64,000 nucleotides of DNA from Henriciella sp. (GCA_017642885.1 JAEPOM010000003.1:186001-250000); one strand, 5' to 3'; positions 40,545 through 48,810 are shown, numbered from the stretch's first letter. Translations and numbers: made by a program. Notes: generated by a model from the sequence alone, not told the origin.

Positions 40545-40945
40545 GACGAGAACAGCGCCTTGGTGACTTCGAGTCCAACCAACATCGTGCCGAGCAGCGC
40601 GATGCCCCACACCAATGATCTAATATACGGCACGCCTAGCAAATAGAGCGGCGCAAATGCCAGTCGCCCGGCAAGATAGAGTCCGGCGCCAATATGGGTC
40701 AGGTTTGAAGACACTCCAGCCAGCTCGACTGCCAAAATCAACGGGACGAACAGCATCATGCCCTCGATATGATTGGCAACCGTTCGGCTCATGCGCTCTT
40801 GAATGGCCGTATATTCAGGCTTTCCATCTCGGCTTCCAAGCCCCCATCCAAGGCCTTGATTCAAAGGCACCAGAGCGCCCTGATACATCAGCAATGCGAA
40901 CAGAATCGCCACCGATCCCGTCACCATTTGCAATTCAAAACTCAT
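40541..40945 (-). CDS. MAPEG family membrane protein
   Basis: A 134-residue protein with four transmembrane helices. MAPEG features are the polar loop RMSRTVANHIEGMMLFVPL (the N-x-x-E segment that binds glutathione in the family) at about residues 51-69, AGAGLYLAGRLAFAPLYLLG with its conserved R, and a final hydrophobic helix. Members are glutathione transferases or peroxidases at membranes. Start ATG 40945 follows GGAG with 6-nt spacing. The gene is divergent from the HxlR regulator, with a perfect palindrome between them. Confidence 0.88.
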   Translation of the reverse strand: MSFELQMVTGSVAILFALLMYQGALVPLNQGLGWGLGSRDGKPEYTAIQERMSRTVANHIEGMMLFVPLILAVELAGVSSNLTHIGAGLYLAGRLAFAPLYLLGVPYIRSLVWGIALLGTMLVGLEVTKALFSS

Positions 40946-40963
40946 CTTGCTCTCCATTTTTGA

Positions 40964-40988
40964 AGTAACTACTTTTTTCGTAGTTACT
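40964..40988. promoter_or_regulatory. Operator palindrome between MAPEG and HxlR genes
   Basis: AGTAACTAC (40964-40972) and GTAGTTACT (40980-40988) form a perfect 9-bp inverted repeat with a 7-bp T-rich spacer, in the 77-bp divergent region. Such a site suits the winged-helix dimer HxlR. Binding is inferred from position. Confidence 0.7.
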
Positions 40989-41022
40989 GGATTTCGTCAA
41001 GCGATAAGTCTAGGAGAGGCTC

Positions 41023-41337
41023 ATGACGAAGAAGAATCTTCCATTATGCCCCGTTTCCCGTACCGCGTTCATTATCGGATCGCGTTGGACGAGCGAGATC
41101 ATTCGGGAATTGGTCGATCACGGAGCCAGGCGGTTTTCAGACTTTGAATCGGCCTTGACCGGAATTGCCCCCAACACACTGTCTAACCGACTAAAAATGC
41201 TCGAAGATCACGACGTTATCAGCCGGAAAATCTATGATAGTCACCCGCCAAGGTCGGAATACCATCTGACAGAAAAAGGCCTAAAGATGCGCCCAATAAT
41301 TGATGCTATGCGCCTGTGGGGACAGCAGAGTTCCTGA
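41023..41337 (+). CDS. HxlR family transcriptional regulator
   Basis: A 104-residue winged-helix protein. The consensus is almost complete: CPVSRTAFIIGSRWTSEIIRE, RRFSDFESALTGIAPNTLSN, RLKMLEDHDVISRKIYDSHP and SEYHLTEKGLKMRPII (each a consecutive part of the same domain). The N-terminal Cys is at the usual sensing position of redox-responsive HxlR/HypR-type proteins (LCPVSR). It is divergent from the MAPEG gene and so probably controls it. Confidence 0.93.
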   Translation: MTKKNLPLCPVSRTAFIIGSRWTSEIIRELVDHGARRFSDFESALTGIAPNTLSNRLKMLEDHDVISRKIYDSHPPRSEYHLTEKGLKMRPIIDAMRLWGQQSS

Positions 41338-41411
41338 TCTTGTTGGCATAATTCCTGTATGGTAGGTTTTGCTCACGAATTTATGTCGTAGTAGATTTAG
41401 CGGGGACAATT

Positions 41412-42953
41412 ATGCTGAACACGTGGCGCGGGCTGATGCTCGCTGCGGGCGTTGCGGCGATACCTGCTTTTGCGCAGGCCGAATGCCCGCCCCAGGACTC
41501 TATCGACCGATACGCGCAGACCGCTCGCGATGCGCTGGTGGCGCTTGATGGTCTGGTTCCGGAAGAACAACAACGTACCCTGGAAAACCGTTACATCGCT
41601 ATGTCAGTTTTGCGATGGAGCTGGCAAGGGCGTGACGCGATCCTCAATGAACCGTCTGCGCTCGACGGGATTACGCAGTGCATTGATTCTGGTTTGTGCG
41701 ATGCTTTGGCCAGTGAGCGCTCCGGTGCGGGCCCACGTACGATGGCGCCATTCCCGAGCGACCGCCTGGTCAACTGGGCTAACCGCCAGCTTGAATGCGG
41801 AGTATCGGCGCCGGCGGAACCTGTAGACGAGATTGAGGTCGCCACTGAAGAGACCAGCGTAGAGCCAGATCTCGCAGCCGATAGCGACCTTGCTGCAGAT
41901 CTTGAAACGACCGACACGCCCGCAGAGCAGACTGCAGACGCAGCGCCGGAGCCTGACCTCGTCACGGATACGGGTGTGGAAACAGACGATCCGACCACGC
42001 CCGAAATCGAAGACGTATTCGCGTCTGAAGAAGCGATCCCGGAAGACGAACTGAACCTGGATCTGCCGCTGTCCGACGTCATAATCGACTCCACAGAGAC
42101 CGCGATCGGTACGCCCTCTGCGCAAGCGCCAATTGATGCACTATCTATGTCATCGGGGAGCCAACAACACCTCGCACGTGCGGCTGTGCTGCTGATGATG
42201 AAGGGAAACGTCCCGGGCAGCATCGAAACGTTCAGTCAGGCCTGCTATCAAGCCGCTGAGCAATCTGACCCGGTGCAATCCTGCGAGCTGATTTTTGACC
42301 ATTATGATCGCCTCGCGGTGCGGGCTGACCCGATTGCGTTTCTGGCTTTCACAGACCAACTCTGCCGGGTAAATTACACGCGCGGCTGTGCGCGCCTTGC
42401 AACCTATTTCGGAGTCGAGACCACAACAGAAGCCCACCTCGCGGCGCTTAAGTTCTATGATCGGGCCTGCAATAGTGGTGATGCGGAAGCCTGCGCCGCC
42501 GCTTCCGACTATTTCCTGACCGGCCGCGCCGAACTCCCAGACCCGGCTCGGGCTCGCGATACACTCTTTCGCTCCTGTGATCTCGGTCGCCTTGCTTCCT
42601 GCCAGCCGCTCGCCGAGTTCTACGCGCGCGGCGTTGGCGGAGACGTCGATCTAGCCCGGGCGTTCGAGCTCAACGAGATTTCATGCTCGAACGCTCAGAT
42701 CCGATCGGCTGAAACGTGCGTCGCCGCAGCGGATTTTGTACTTCTGAACATGGAGGAAGGGGTCGACCGGGATCAGCAGGTTCGCACCTTCGTTGAGCGC
42801 GCTTGTCGGATCGGTCACGATGTTGGATGCGCCTTGCATGCAGACAATCTTGAATATGGAATTGGCGGCGCGGTGGACTTAGCCGGCGCTGAACAAGCGC
42901 GGGACCGGGCGTGTCGGCTAGGCCATGAGGCGAGCTGCGAACCGAACTCGTAA
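41412..42953 (+). CDS. Exported Sel1-like repeat (Hcp-like) protein with acidic linker
   Basis: A 513-residue protein with signal peptide GVAAIPAFAQA (cleavage near residue 23). Residues about 25-130 form an N-terminal domain with Cys pairs. Residues about 135-235 are an acidic Asp/Glu/Thr/Ala-rich low-complexity linker. From about 250 to the end there are Cys-containing Sel1-like repeats (for example YDRACNSGDAEACAAASDYF, SCDLGRLASCQPLAEFYARG, ACRIGHDVGCALHADNL and ACRLGHEASCEPNS). The paired Cys about 8 residues apart suggests disulfide-stapled helix pairs as in Helicobacter Hcp proteins. Probable periplasmic scaffold. Confidence 0.82.
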   Translation: MLNTWRGLMLAAGVAAIPAFAQAECPPQDSIDRYAQTARDALVALDGLVPEEQQRTLENRYIAMSVLRWSWQGRDAILNEPSALDGITQCIDSGLCDALASERSGAGPRTMAPFPSDRLVNWANRQLECGVSAPAEPVDEIEVATEETSVEPDLAADSDLAADLETTDTPAEQTADAAPEPDLVTDTGVETDDPTTPEIEDVFASEEAIPEDELNLDLPLSDVIIDSTETAIGTPSAQAPIDALSMSSGSQQHLARAAVLLMMKGNVPGSIETFSQACYQAAEQSDPVQSCELIFDHYDRLAVRADPIAFLAFTDQLCRVNYTRGCARLATYFGVETTTEAHLAALKFYDRACNSGDAEACAAASDYFLTGRAELPDPARARDTLFRSCDLGRLASCQPLAEFYARGVGGDVDLARAFELNEISCSNAQIRSAETCVAAADFVLLNMEEGVDRDQQVRTFVERACRIGHDVGCALHADNLEYGIGGAVDLAGAEQARDRACRLGHEASCEPNS

Positions 42954-42956
42954 CCG

Positions 42957-43328
42957 CTAACCAAGCGCCCTCACGCGCATGTAGATCCCTTCGCGCTCAC
43001 CGACGCGGCGTTCGACCAGCAGGCGCGCGACCTGATGATCATCCTCAAACGCATTGCCGCTCAGACTATCGAGCAGCGCTTTCGCCAGATTGTCGAGATC
43101 CATCCAGGGTGGATCGCCCGTATATTCCATCACGATATGGACATCATAATCGCCATGACCCGGTCGCAGGCGTTGGAAATCCTTGCGGAAAAATTCCCGA
43201 AACAACTGCTTATAATACCGGGCCTGCGTCGTCAGACCGAAGCAGCGCACCTCAAGGTCACCACTCTCGGTAATTCGGCCTCGAACTTTGCCGTTCTTGA
43301 CCCAATCATCCACGCTCAGACCGCCCAT
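42957..43328 (-). CDS. RusA-like endodeoxyribonuclease
   Basis: A 123-residue protein of the RusA Holliday-junction resolvase fold. The metal-binding motif is PPWMDLDNLAKALLDSLSGN (D-x-D-N-x-x-K) at about residues 73-91, followed by AFEDDHQVARLLVERR with the second acidic pair. RusA in E. coli is prophage-derived, but chromosomal relatives occur in alphaproteobacteria without a prophage, as here. The start overlaps the hemH 3' end by 13 nt, so the two are translated together. The nuclease role is inferred from motifs. Confidence 0.82.
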   Translation of the reverse strand: MGGLSVDDWVKNGKVRGRITESGDLEVRCFGLTTQARYYKQLFREFFRKDFQRLRPGHGDYDVHIVMEYTGDPPWMDLDNLAKALLDSLSGNAFEDDHQVARLLVERRVGEREGIYMRVRALG

Positions 43329-44374
43329 CCTGAGATTTCGCGGCGCACCACGTCTTCGACCACATCGATCGCGCCCTCGCTATCGTTCAGGCATGGTGCG
43401 ACTGAATAGGCTTCCCCGCCAGCTTCCATGAACGAGTCGCGCCCTTCCATAGCGAGTTCTTCCAGTGTCTCAAGGCAATCAGAGATAAACGCAGGCGAGA
43501 CAACAACGACTTTTTTGAAGCCTTGCTCCGGCAACGCCTCGAGAGTCTTGTCCGTGTAAGGCTGCAGCCACTCGGTCGGCCCGAAGCGGCTCTGGAAAGT
43601 GGTCATCGCAAATCCATCTTCCCAACCGAGGCGGTCCGACACGAGACGCGTCGTCTTGTGACAATGGCAGTGATACGGATCGCCTTTATCGAAATAGGCC
43701 TTGGGGATGCCGTGATAGGACATCAGCACTCTGTCTGGCGTGAAGTCCAGCGAGGCGAGATGGCTCGATACACTCTTGGCCAGCGCGTCAATATAAACCG
43801 GCTGATCGTGAAAGGCCGCTGCCGTCCGCACCGCTGGCTGCCATCGCATCTGTTTCAGCGCCTTGAATGTGCGGTCGCAAACGCTGGCGGTCGTTGTCGC
43901 AGAATATTGCGGATATAGCGGCACGACACAGATCCGGTCGCAGCCTTGATCGTTGAGCGCCTCGATTTTTGAGGCGATGCTCGGATTGCCATAGTTCATT
44001 GCGAAATCGACGATCAGGCGGTCATGACCAATCCGCGCGTTCAGCTTCTCGGCCTGACGCTTGGTATAGACCAGCAAAGGCGAGCCTTCATCGGTCCAGA
44101 TTTTCTTGTAGGCACGGCCAGATTTGCTCGGACGGAAGGTCAGGATTGGCCCTTGCAGGATCAATTGCCAAATCGGCTGCGGCACTTCGATGACACGGGG
44201 ATCGGAGAGGAATTCCGACAAATAGCGCCGCATCGACCAATAGTCGGTGCCATCCGGCGTGCCGAGATTGACCAGAAGCACACCCACTTTGCCCTGCCGC
44301 ACCTCAGGGTGACCGTCTGGCAACGGCCCGAGCGCACCGGGAACTGAATCAGTCGAATTCATCGTATCGGGCAT
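43316..44374 (-). CDS. hemH: Ferrochelatase HemH
   Basis: A 352-residue enzyme inserting Fe2+ into protoporphyrin IX, the last haem step. Motifs: VGVLLVNLGTPDGTDYWSMR, RYLSEFLSDPRVIE, LMSYHGIPKAYFDKGD with the catalytic His, FQSRFGPTEWLQPYT, VVSPAFISDCLETLEE. Cysteines in YHCHCHKTTR and APCLND could support a cluster as in some alphaproteobacterial ferrochelatases. An N-terminal extension of about 27 residues is present. It is followed by an overlapping RusA-like gene. Confidence 0.96.
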   Translation of the reverse strand: MPDTMNSTDSVPGALGPLPDGHPEVRQGKVGVLLVNLGTPDGTDYWSMRRYLSEFLSDPRVIEVPQPIWQLILQGPILTFRPSKSGRAYKKIWTDEGSPLLVYTKRQAEKLNARIGHDRLIVDFAMNYGNPSIASKIEALNDQGCDRICVVPLYPQYSATTTASVCDRTFKALKQMRWQPAVRTAAAFHDQPVYIDALAKSVSSHLASLDFTPDRVLMSYHGIPKAYFDKGDPYHCHCHKTTRLVSDRLGWEDGFAMTTFQSRFGPTEWLQPYTDKTLEALPEQGFKKVVVVSPAFISDCLETLEELAMEGRDSFMEAGGEAYSVAPCLNDSEGAIDVVEDVVRREISGWAV

Positions 44375-44435
44375 TCAATCATCCTTTGCCCGCTTATTTA
44401 AGGCGCAAGGCAGAATGGCAAGGGCGCAGACGCCG

Positions 44436-45038
44436 CTATTTCCGATCGCTCAGCATGGTTTCAATCGTATGCGCCCACCATTTCAGGTGCTCGACGCGAC
44501 GTGTGGGTCGCGCCTTCAATCCAACGCTTTGTTGAAACGCCGCGCCATATATCGGTGAGAGCGCAAGATCCATGTGGAGCGTCGCGAGTACGCGCCTTAT
44601 GTCGTCTGCATCTATGGTTGGATTTTGGTTTGTTGCGATCAGGGTCTCGGCCACCGGGTTGAGGATCGGTGATCCGGTCTCTCGCCAACCCGCGGAATAC
44701 AAGGCCTGCGCCAGTTCCGCATAGCCTTTGCTATAAAGGTCATCGAGGATCGACACGAGTTGCAGGACGGTTGATGCTTCTCCGGTCCAGGCTTCAGCAG
44801 CGGCACCGATCGCGCCCCGAACTTTTGCCGCCACCTGGTTCATGAGCGCCTCAAGCAACCCATCTCGATTGCGAAAATGATGTGCGACGGCCGCGTCTGT
44901 CACGTTTGCCGATCGCGCGACGGCGCGCATTTGCACCGCCGCAAGGCCCTGCGATACCAACAGTTCCTCTGCACACTTGAGAAATAGGACCTTCGCCGCT
45001 TCGGGAGACCGTCGGACGCGCGCTTTAGTCGATGGCAC
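44436..45038 (-). CDS. TetR family transcriptional regulator
   Basis: About 200 residues. The helix-turn-helix is FLKCAEELLVSQGLAAVQMR then VARSANVTDAAVAHHFRNRD. I choose GTG 45038, because GGAGG lies 8 nt upstream on the minus strand; an in-frame ATG at 45068 would place the palindrome inside the coding region. It is divergent from the alpha/beta hydrolase, with a 70-bp gap that includes a perfect palindrome, so autoregulation plus control of the hydrolase is likely. The ligand is unknown. Confidence 0.88.
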   Translation of the reverse strand: MPSTKARVRRSPEAAKVLFLKCAEELLVSQGLAAVQMRAVARSANVTDAAVAHHFRNRDGLLEALMNQVAAKVRGAIGAAAEAWTGEASTVLQLVSILDDLYSKGYAELAQALYSAGWRETGSPILNPVAETLIATNQNPTIDADDIRRVLATLHMDLALSPIYGAAFQQSVGLKARPTRRVEHLKWWAHTIETMLSDRK

Positions 45039-45052
45039 CAGTGGAACCTCCT

Positions 45053-45072
45053 TACATTGACATATCAATGTA
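45053..45072. promoter_or_regulatory. TetR operator overlapping a promoter
   Basis: TACATTGA-CATA-TCAATGTA is an 8-bp perfect inverted repeat. The + strand promoter of the hydrolase overlaps it: TTGACA at 45058-45063 with TATAAC (15 bp) or TAACAA (17 bp) downstream. Binding would block both divergent genes. Confidence 0.65.
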
Positions 45073-45109
45073 GTGACTATAACAACCTTGGCAAGTCAAG
45101 GTAAATGAA

Positions 45110-45799
45110 ATGATCCAGACCTCACTAGAGTCGAACGGCGCGCGCCTTATCGGCACACAATCCGGCGAGTCCGCGAGCTTCCTCCTGCTCCATGCAGGCG
45201 GAGAGCGTCGCCACGTCTGGCGGCCAGTCCAGGACCGAATCTCCAGATCCGGATTTGGGTCGATCGCTTTCGATCAGCGCGGCCATGGCGAGAGTCAGGG
45301 CAGCGTCAGTGACGGCCTGGAAACCTATGCCTCAGACGCCGCGAACATGTTGAGAGCCTACCCTGGAGCCCGCATTGCCGTCGGTGCATCGCTGGGCGGT
45401 ATGGCCCTGATGTTGGCCTGCTCGGATGAGACCGTGAGAGCACGATTGTCTGGCTTGGTGCTGGTCGATGTGGTTCCGGCACCTGCGTCAGACCGGGTTC
45501 GATCGTTCCTGGCGCATCAAGGCGAGACCCTCGCTGCATCTCCCTTGGTCGACGATATCTTGTCTAAGGCAACGCCTTTGCAGAAAGCCATCGCTCAATT
45601 CAGTCGACCAATATTGCTCATCCGCGCGGGACAGAAAGGCCCGATGTCAGATGCCGAAGTTTCGCGCCTGCGCGAATTGTGCCCGCAGTTAAACGTCGCG
45701 CATGTGGACGCTGCGGGCCATTTGATCGCAAGAGATGCCCCCATCGCGCTCGCAGATATCATTCTGAATTTTGAGTACATGCACCGCGCTTTAGCGTGA
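45110..45799 (+). CDS. Alpha/beta hydrolase
   Basis: A 229-residue cytoplasmic hydrolase. It has LLLHAGGERRHVW (oxyanion region), FGSIAFDQRGHGES, the nucleophile elbow VGASLGGMAL with Ser at about residue 95, RPILLIRAG, and catalytic His in VDAAGHLIARD near residue 208. The H-G-G/A-G-G oxyanion and the D-Q-R-G-H-G-E-S motif resemble the general esterase/lactonase group. The substrate is unknown. Regulated, by position, by the divergent TetR gene. Confidence 0.87.
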   Translation: MIQTSLESNGARLIGTQSGESASFLLLHAGGERRHVWRPVQDRISRSGFGSIAFDQRGHGESQGSVSDGLETYASDAANMLRAYPGARIAVGASLGGMALMLACSDETVRARLSGLVLVDVVPAPASDRVRSFLAHQGETLAASPLVDDILSKATPLQKAIAQFSRPILLIRAGQKGPMSDAEVSRLRELCPQLNVAHVDAAGHLIARDAPIALADIILNFEYMHRALA

Positions 45800-45814
45800 T
45801 CGCTTCGTCCTGAA

Positions 45815-45901
45815 TGGTACCGGTGGTCGGGCTCGAACCGACACTTTCCAAGGAAAACGGGATTTTGAATCCCGCGCGTCTACCAATTCCGCCACACCGG
45901 C
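45815..45901 (-). tRNA. tRNA-Leu (anticodon CAA)
   Basis: An 87-nt type II tRNA on the minus strand. It begins GCCGGTGTGGCGG and ends CACCGGTACCA with encoded CCA; the acceptor stem has 7 pairs including one G-T. The anticodon stem CGGGA/TCCCG holds the loop TTCAAAA, so the anticodon is CAA, reading UUG. A long variable arm (TTTCCTTGGAAAG region) and the T-loop GTTCGAGCC support Leu. No intron. Confidence 0.96.
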
Positions 45902-45991
45902 CTGTGCGATCAGGCCGCTTAAGTGCCGCAGCTTCTCTCGTCCGTCAATCTCCGCTTTGCTGTTGGCACGAAACTCGCTAATCAGCCCCGC

Positions 45992-46606
45992 ATGACCGAG
46001 AGAAAAACCCCGCCGCGCACCTTCCTGCAATCGCTTGAAGCCATGGCCGACCAAGCGCCGGAAACGGGGTTTTCGCTTCATGACATTCTCGACCGACTGG
46101 AAGAGCGCGCGTTTGGCGCGATGCTGTTCATTCTGGCACTGCCTTGCGCGATCCCGTTTCTCTATGGCGTCCCGCAAGTCGTATCTTTGCCGATGATGGC
46201 GTTGACGCTGCAAATGCTGGCAGGCCGCGAGGAGCCCTGGTTGCCGGAGAAGTTTGGCAAGCGGATGATCAACAAAGCCGGGCTGACGCGCACATCCAGA
46301 TTTGGACGCAAATGGTTCGGATGGCTGGAAGTCATCTCTCATCCACGCCTGACTTTTCTGACCGGAAAGACCATGGAGCGGGTCGTTGCATTGTTTCTGA
46401 CAGCCTTCTGCGCATCTATCCTGGTGCCTCTGCCGCTGACCAACTCAACCCCGGCAATCGCGGTTGCGATCGTATCGTTCGGCTTGATGGCCAGAGACGG
46501 CATCCTGGTGCTCCTGGGCATCATTCTGGGCTCAGTCTGGATCGGTATTCTGCTGACCGGATCGACCTGGATTATCAGCGCGCTCAAGGACATGATCCTA
46601 GGTTGA
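45992..46606 (+). CDS. exoD: ExoD family membrane protein
   Basis: A 204-residue protein of the exopolysaccharide-synthesis ExoD family. The N-terminal cytoplasmic part (FLQSLEAMADQAPETGFSLH, ILDRLEERAFGAMLFI) is the family signature, followed by hydrophobic helices at about residues 45-75 and 130-200 (ILVPLPLTNSTPAIAVAIVS). In rhizobia exoD mutants affect polysaccharide and alkaline tolerance; the biochemical role is unclear. ATG 45992 (MTERKTPPR) is preferred over an in-frame ATG at 45923. Confidence 0.87.
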   Translation: MTERKTPPRTFLQSLEAMADQAPETGFSLHDILDRLEERAFGAMLFILALPCAIPFLYGVPQVVSLPMMALTLQMLAGREEPWLPEKFGKRMINKAGLTRTSRFGRKWFGWLEVISHPRLTFLTGKTMERVVALFLTAFCASILVPLPLTNSTPAIAVAIVSFGLMARDGILVLLGIILGSVWIGILLTGSTWIISALKDMILG

Positions 46607-46687
46607 TTTCCGAGATGACAGAAACGTAAACCCCCGTGCGTGGTTGCCGCATGGACTCTGGAGCCTCGCGGTACGATTCTATGCTCC

Positions 46688-47227
46688 ATGTTGGACCGGA
46701 TCGATCCTTTCTTGAAAACCTGGCGATGGCCCGCTCTGGCGCTCGTTGCCGCGTTGGGCATGCTCGGCGCGGCCCACGCGTTCGAGATCTTTGCGCTTCT
46801 CCTACCTTGCCCGTTATGTTTGCGGCAAAGAGAGGTTTACTGGGCAGTGGTCGCGATGACGGTAACCGCGCTCTTGCTGTGGCAAGTGCGTCAGAACCCG
46901 CGCTTCATTCTTGCGGTAAACATCATGCTCGGTCTGATCTTCCTCACCGGGGCCATCGTTGCGGCTTACCATGCCGGGGTCGAGTACAGATTCTGGCCTG
47001 CGCCAAGCGGGTGCACGGCGACAGTCGTGGATATGAATGCAATTGATCTGTCCAACCTGAACCAGCGTCAGGGCGCGCCGTCTTGCATGGATGATCCGTG
47101 GAAAGGGGCTTATGGCCTCTCCATGGCGGGTTGGAATATGCTGATTTCGCTTGGCCTGTCAGCGCTGAGCTTCCGCGCAGCAGGGGTTAGCCTGCCCCGC
47201 CCAGGGACGCTAAGCCTCGCTGAATAA
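46688..47227 (+). CDS. dsbB: Disulfide bond formation protein B (DsbB)
   Basis: A 179-residue inner-membrane protein with four helices. The first redox pair is in LLLPCPLCLRQRE (C-x2-C, about residues 41-44) and the second in SGC and APSCMDD in the long periplasmic loop, as expected for DsbB, which reoxidises DsbA with quinone. YHAGVEYRFWPAPSGC is a family segment. ATG 46688 (MLDRIDPFLKTW) is preferred over 46640. The 3' end overlaps the convergent DUF3429 gene by 41 nt. No dsbA in the window. Confidence 0.9.
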   Translation: MLDRIDPFLKTWRWPALALVAALGMLGAAHAFEIFALLLPCPLCLRQREVYWAVVAMTVTALLLWQVRQNPRFILAVNIMLGLIFLTGAIVAAYHAGVEYRFWPAPSGCTATVVDMNAIDLSNLNQRQGAPSCMDDPWKGAYGLSMAGWNMLISLGLSALSFRAAGVSLPRPGTLSLAE

Positions 47228-47669
47228 GGTACCACGCGGCGATAAGCGATAGCACCGCCCCAATAGTCGGCCACAACCTCATACGCCGATACCAGATCGG
47301 TAGCTCGGGCGAGATGCTGTCATACAGGAAATGCAAAACAAAGGCGGCCGCCATCGCGGCATAGATCCAGGCCGGGAAGGCATACTGGAACGCAGCCATA
47401 ACGAGCCCCCATCCGATCAGCGCTCCAAATGTTGCCGGGCCGAGCTCGGCAAAACGTGGTCGCTCCCTCTTCGCCACCTCGGCGCCCCAGCGGACGCCGC
47501 CGAGAAAACTCAGAATGATCGCGGAATAGACCAGCAGCCATGTGCCAGCTGTGATCACGAGCGTGTAGTCATCACGCCAGATAAACATCGCGCCCGCCGC
47601 AGACGCGAACGGAATAACGCCACCAAACATCAGTGCCATGGGCACTTGGGGGGGTGCAGAACGGAACAT
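47187..47669 (-). CDS. DUF3429 family membrane protein
   Basis: A 160-residue protein with about five transmembrane helices. The segment YSAIILSFLGGVRWGAEVAK carries the conserved S-F-L-G-G-x-R-W-G motif of DUF3429. Other helices lie at about 15-32, 75-95, 97-112 and 130-150. The function is not known. Its last 41 nt overlap the dsbB 3' end in the opposite direction. Confidence 0.85.
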   Translation of the reverse strand: MFRSAPPQVPMALMFGGVIPFASAAGAMFIWRDDYTLVITAGTWLLVYSAIILSFLGGVRWGAEVAKRERPRFAELGPATFGALIGWGLVMAAFQYAFPAWIYAAMAAAFVLHFLYDSISPELPIWYRRMRLWPTIGAVLSLIAAWYLIQRGLASLGGAG

Positions 47670-47729
47670 AGCTCAAATCCCTTCGAACATATTCATCGCA
47701 TATCAATTTTACGGGTCTATTAATTTAAT

Positions 47730-48344
47730 ATGTCACGACGACTGATTGCTCTTTTGATTGCATTATATGCAATTGCCTTCGCTTTCGGAGCGATGGCGGC
47801 CATTCGTTGGCCGAGCCTGATGATGTTGGCAAATCTTGTTCTTGAAGATGAAGCCGCAGTGGCGGGTATTAGCGGGATCGATTGGCGACAGCTCGGGATC
47901 ATGTATGGCGCGCCCTACTTCCTTGCCGCTCTGTGCCTGTACGCGGCAGCTTTGTCGCTGGGCAACAAAAAACGCGGCGCCCGTATCTGGTACGCCATGG
48001 GTGTCGTCGCCGGGTTTCCATGTGTCTTCCTCGTCGATTTCGAACCGGGCTGGTGGCAAGACCCAAGCGCGGGCGAAGGCGCTGTCGCAGGCGCCGCCGC
48101 AGGGGCCGTCTTGCTCGGCATCGCCGTTTGGGAGCTCAGCCGCAAACCCAAGCAAACGCCGCAACCGGTCGTTCAAAAAAACGACGGCGAACCCCAAATC
48201 GTTTATGTCCAAGCGCCCGTTGCAGAGCCTGAAAAGAAACCGCAGCGCAAGTACAGACGTCCGGTGCCAGCTGCCATCGCGCGACAGCGCGCACACTTTG
48301 CTGCAGAGGGCCGGCGCATGATGGAACGCCAGCGTCGCCACTAA
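47730..48344 (+). CDS. Hypothetical membrane protein with basic C-terminal tail
   Basis: A 204-residue protein with hydrophobic helices at about residues 5-25, 58-78, 84-104 and 115-135. After that the chain is cytoplasmic or periplasmic and becomes strongly basic and proline-rich (EKKPQRKYRRPVPAAIARQR and MMERQRRH at the end). No family recognised. It is divergent from DUF3429 with a 60-bp gap. The basic tail could contact nucleic acid or phospholipid; this is speculation. Confidence 0.68.
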   Translation: MSRRLIALLIALYAIAFAFGAMAAIRWPSLMMLANLVLEDEAAVAGISGIDWRQLGIMYGAPYFLAALCLYAAALSLGNKKRGARIWYAMGVVAGFPCVFLVDFEPGWWQDPSAGEGAVAGAAAGAVLLGIAVWELSRKPKQTPQPVVQKNDGEPQIVYVQAPVAEPEKKPQRKYRRPVPAAIARQRAHFAAEGRRMMERQRRH

Positions 48345-48447
48345 ACCGCCACAAAGCCGCCCGCAAAACGCCTGAGCGACTTTCCCCTTTGTTTGCAAAT
48401 CCCTGTCAGATCCGTCACAAACAAACTTCTCTGGGAGGAGACCTCAA

Positions 48448-48810
48448 ATGGTAAGACGAGTGGCTGGATTGGTCATGCTCGGATTGGGCCTGTGGCTCGG
48501 CTGGGGCGCGCTGGATGCCATCCTCGCGTTCACGAGTCGCGGCGGTGATCTTGCGAGTGCGCTGTTTGAACCTCCGACGGGTATCATTCGGTCCGTAAGC
48601 ACGGCGCTTATGAGCCTTGGTGGGTTGATGGTTCTGCTCAATACACGCTTTAGCGGAACCGTCTCAGCGACAGGATCGATCTTGTTCGCAGTCCTCGGCG
48701 GATTGATGGCTGCCTCCGGTGCAGATTCGGGTCTCTGGATGGATGAAGTTCTGTTTGGCCTAGGCGCCATCGGCCTTTCTCTGCTCATACTGACATTACG
48801 TCGCGCCTGA
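48448..48810 (+). CDS. Small hypothetical membrane protein
   Basis: A 120-residue protein with about four hydrophobic segments (residues 5-25, 45-62, 70-92 and 98-116). GGAGGAG lies 9 nt before ATG 48448. The C-terminus is RRA, cytoplasmic by the positive-inside rule. No family recognised. It is between another membrane gene and lpdA on the + strand. Confidence 0.62.
   Translation: MVRRVAGLVMLGLGLWLGWGALDAILAFTSRGGDLASALFEPPTGIIRSVSTALMSLGGLMVLLNTRFSGTVSATGSILFAVLGGLMAASGADSGLWMDEVLFGLGAIGLSLLILTLRRA

Noticed and set aside
42957-43328. RusA-like gene as a prophage remnant
   Set aside because: No integrase, capsid, lysis or att-like repeats nearby; the gene is coupled to hemH, a core gene.
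45899-45916. GGCCTG/CAGGCC inverted repeat at the tRNA-Leu 5' end as a terminator
   Set aside because: It overlaps the tRNA acceptor end and has no T run; it lies upstream of the tRNA, so it cannot end its transcript.
47763-48398. 211-codon frame opposite the membrane gene at 47730
   Set aside because: The + strand frame has transmembrane segments and a normal start; the antisense frame has neither a domain nor a ribosome-binding site.
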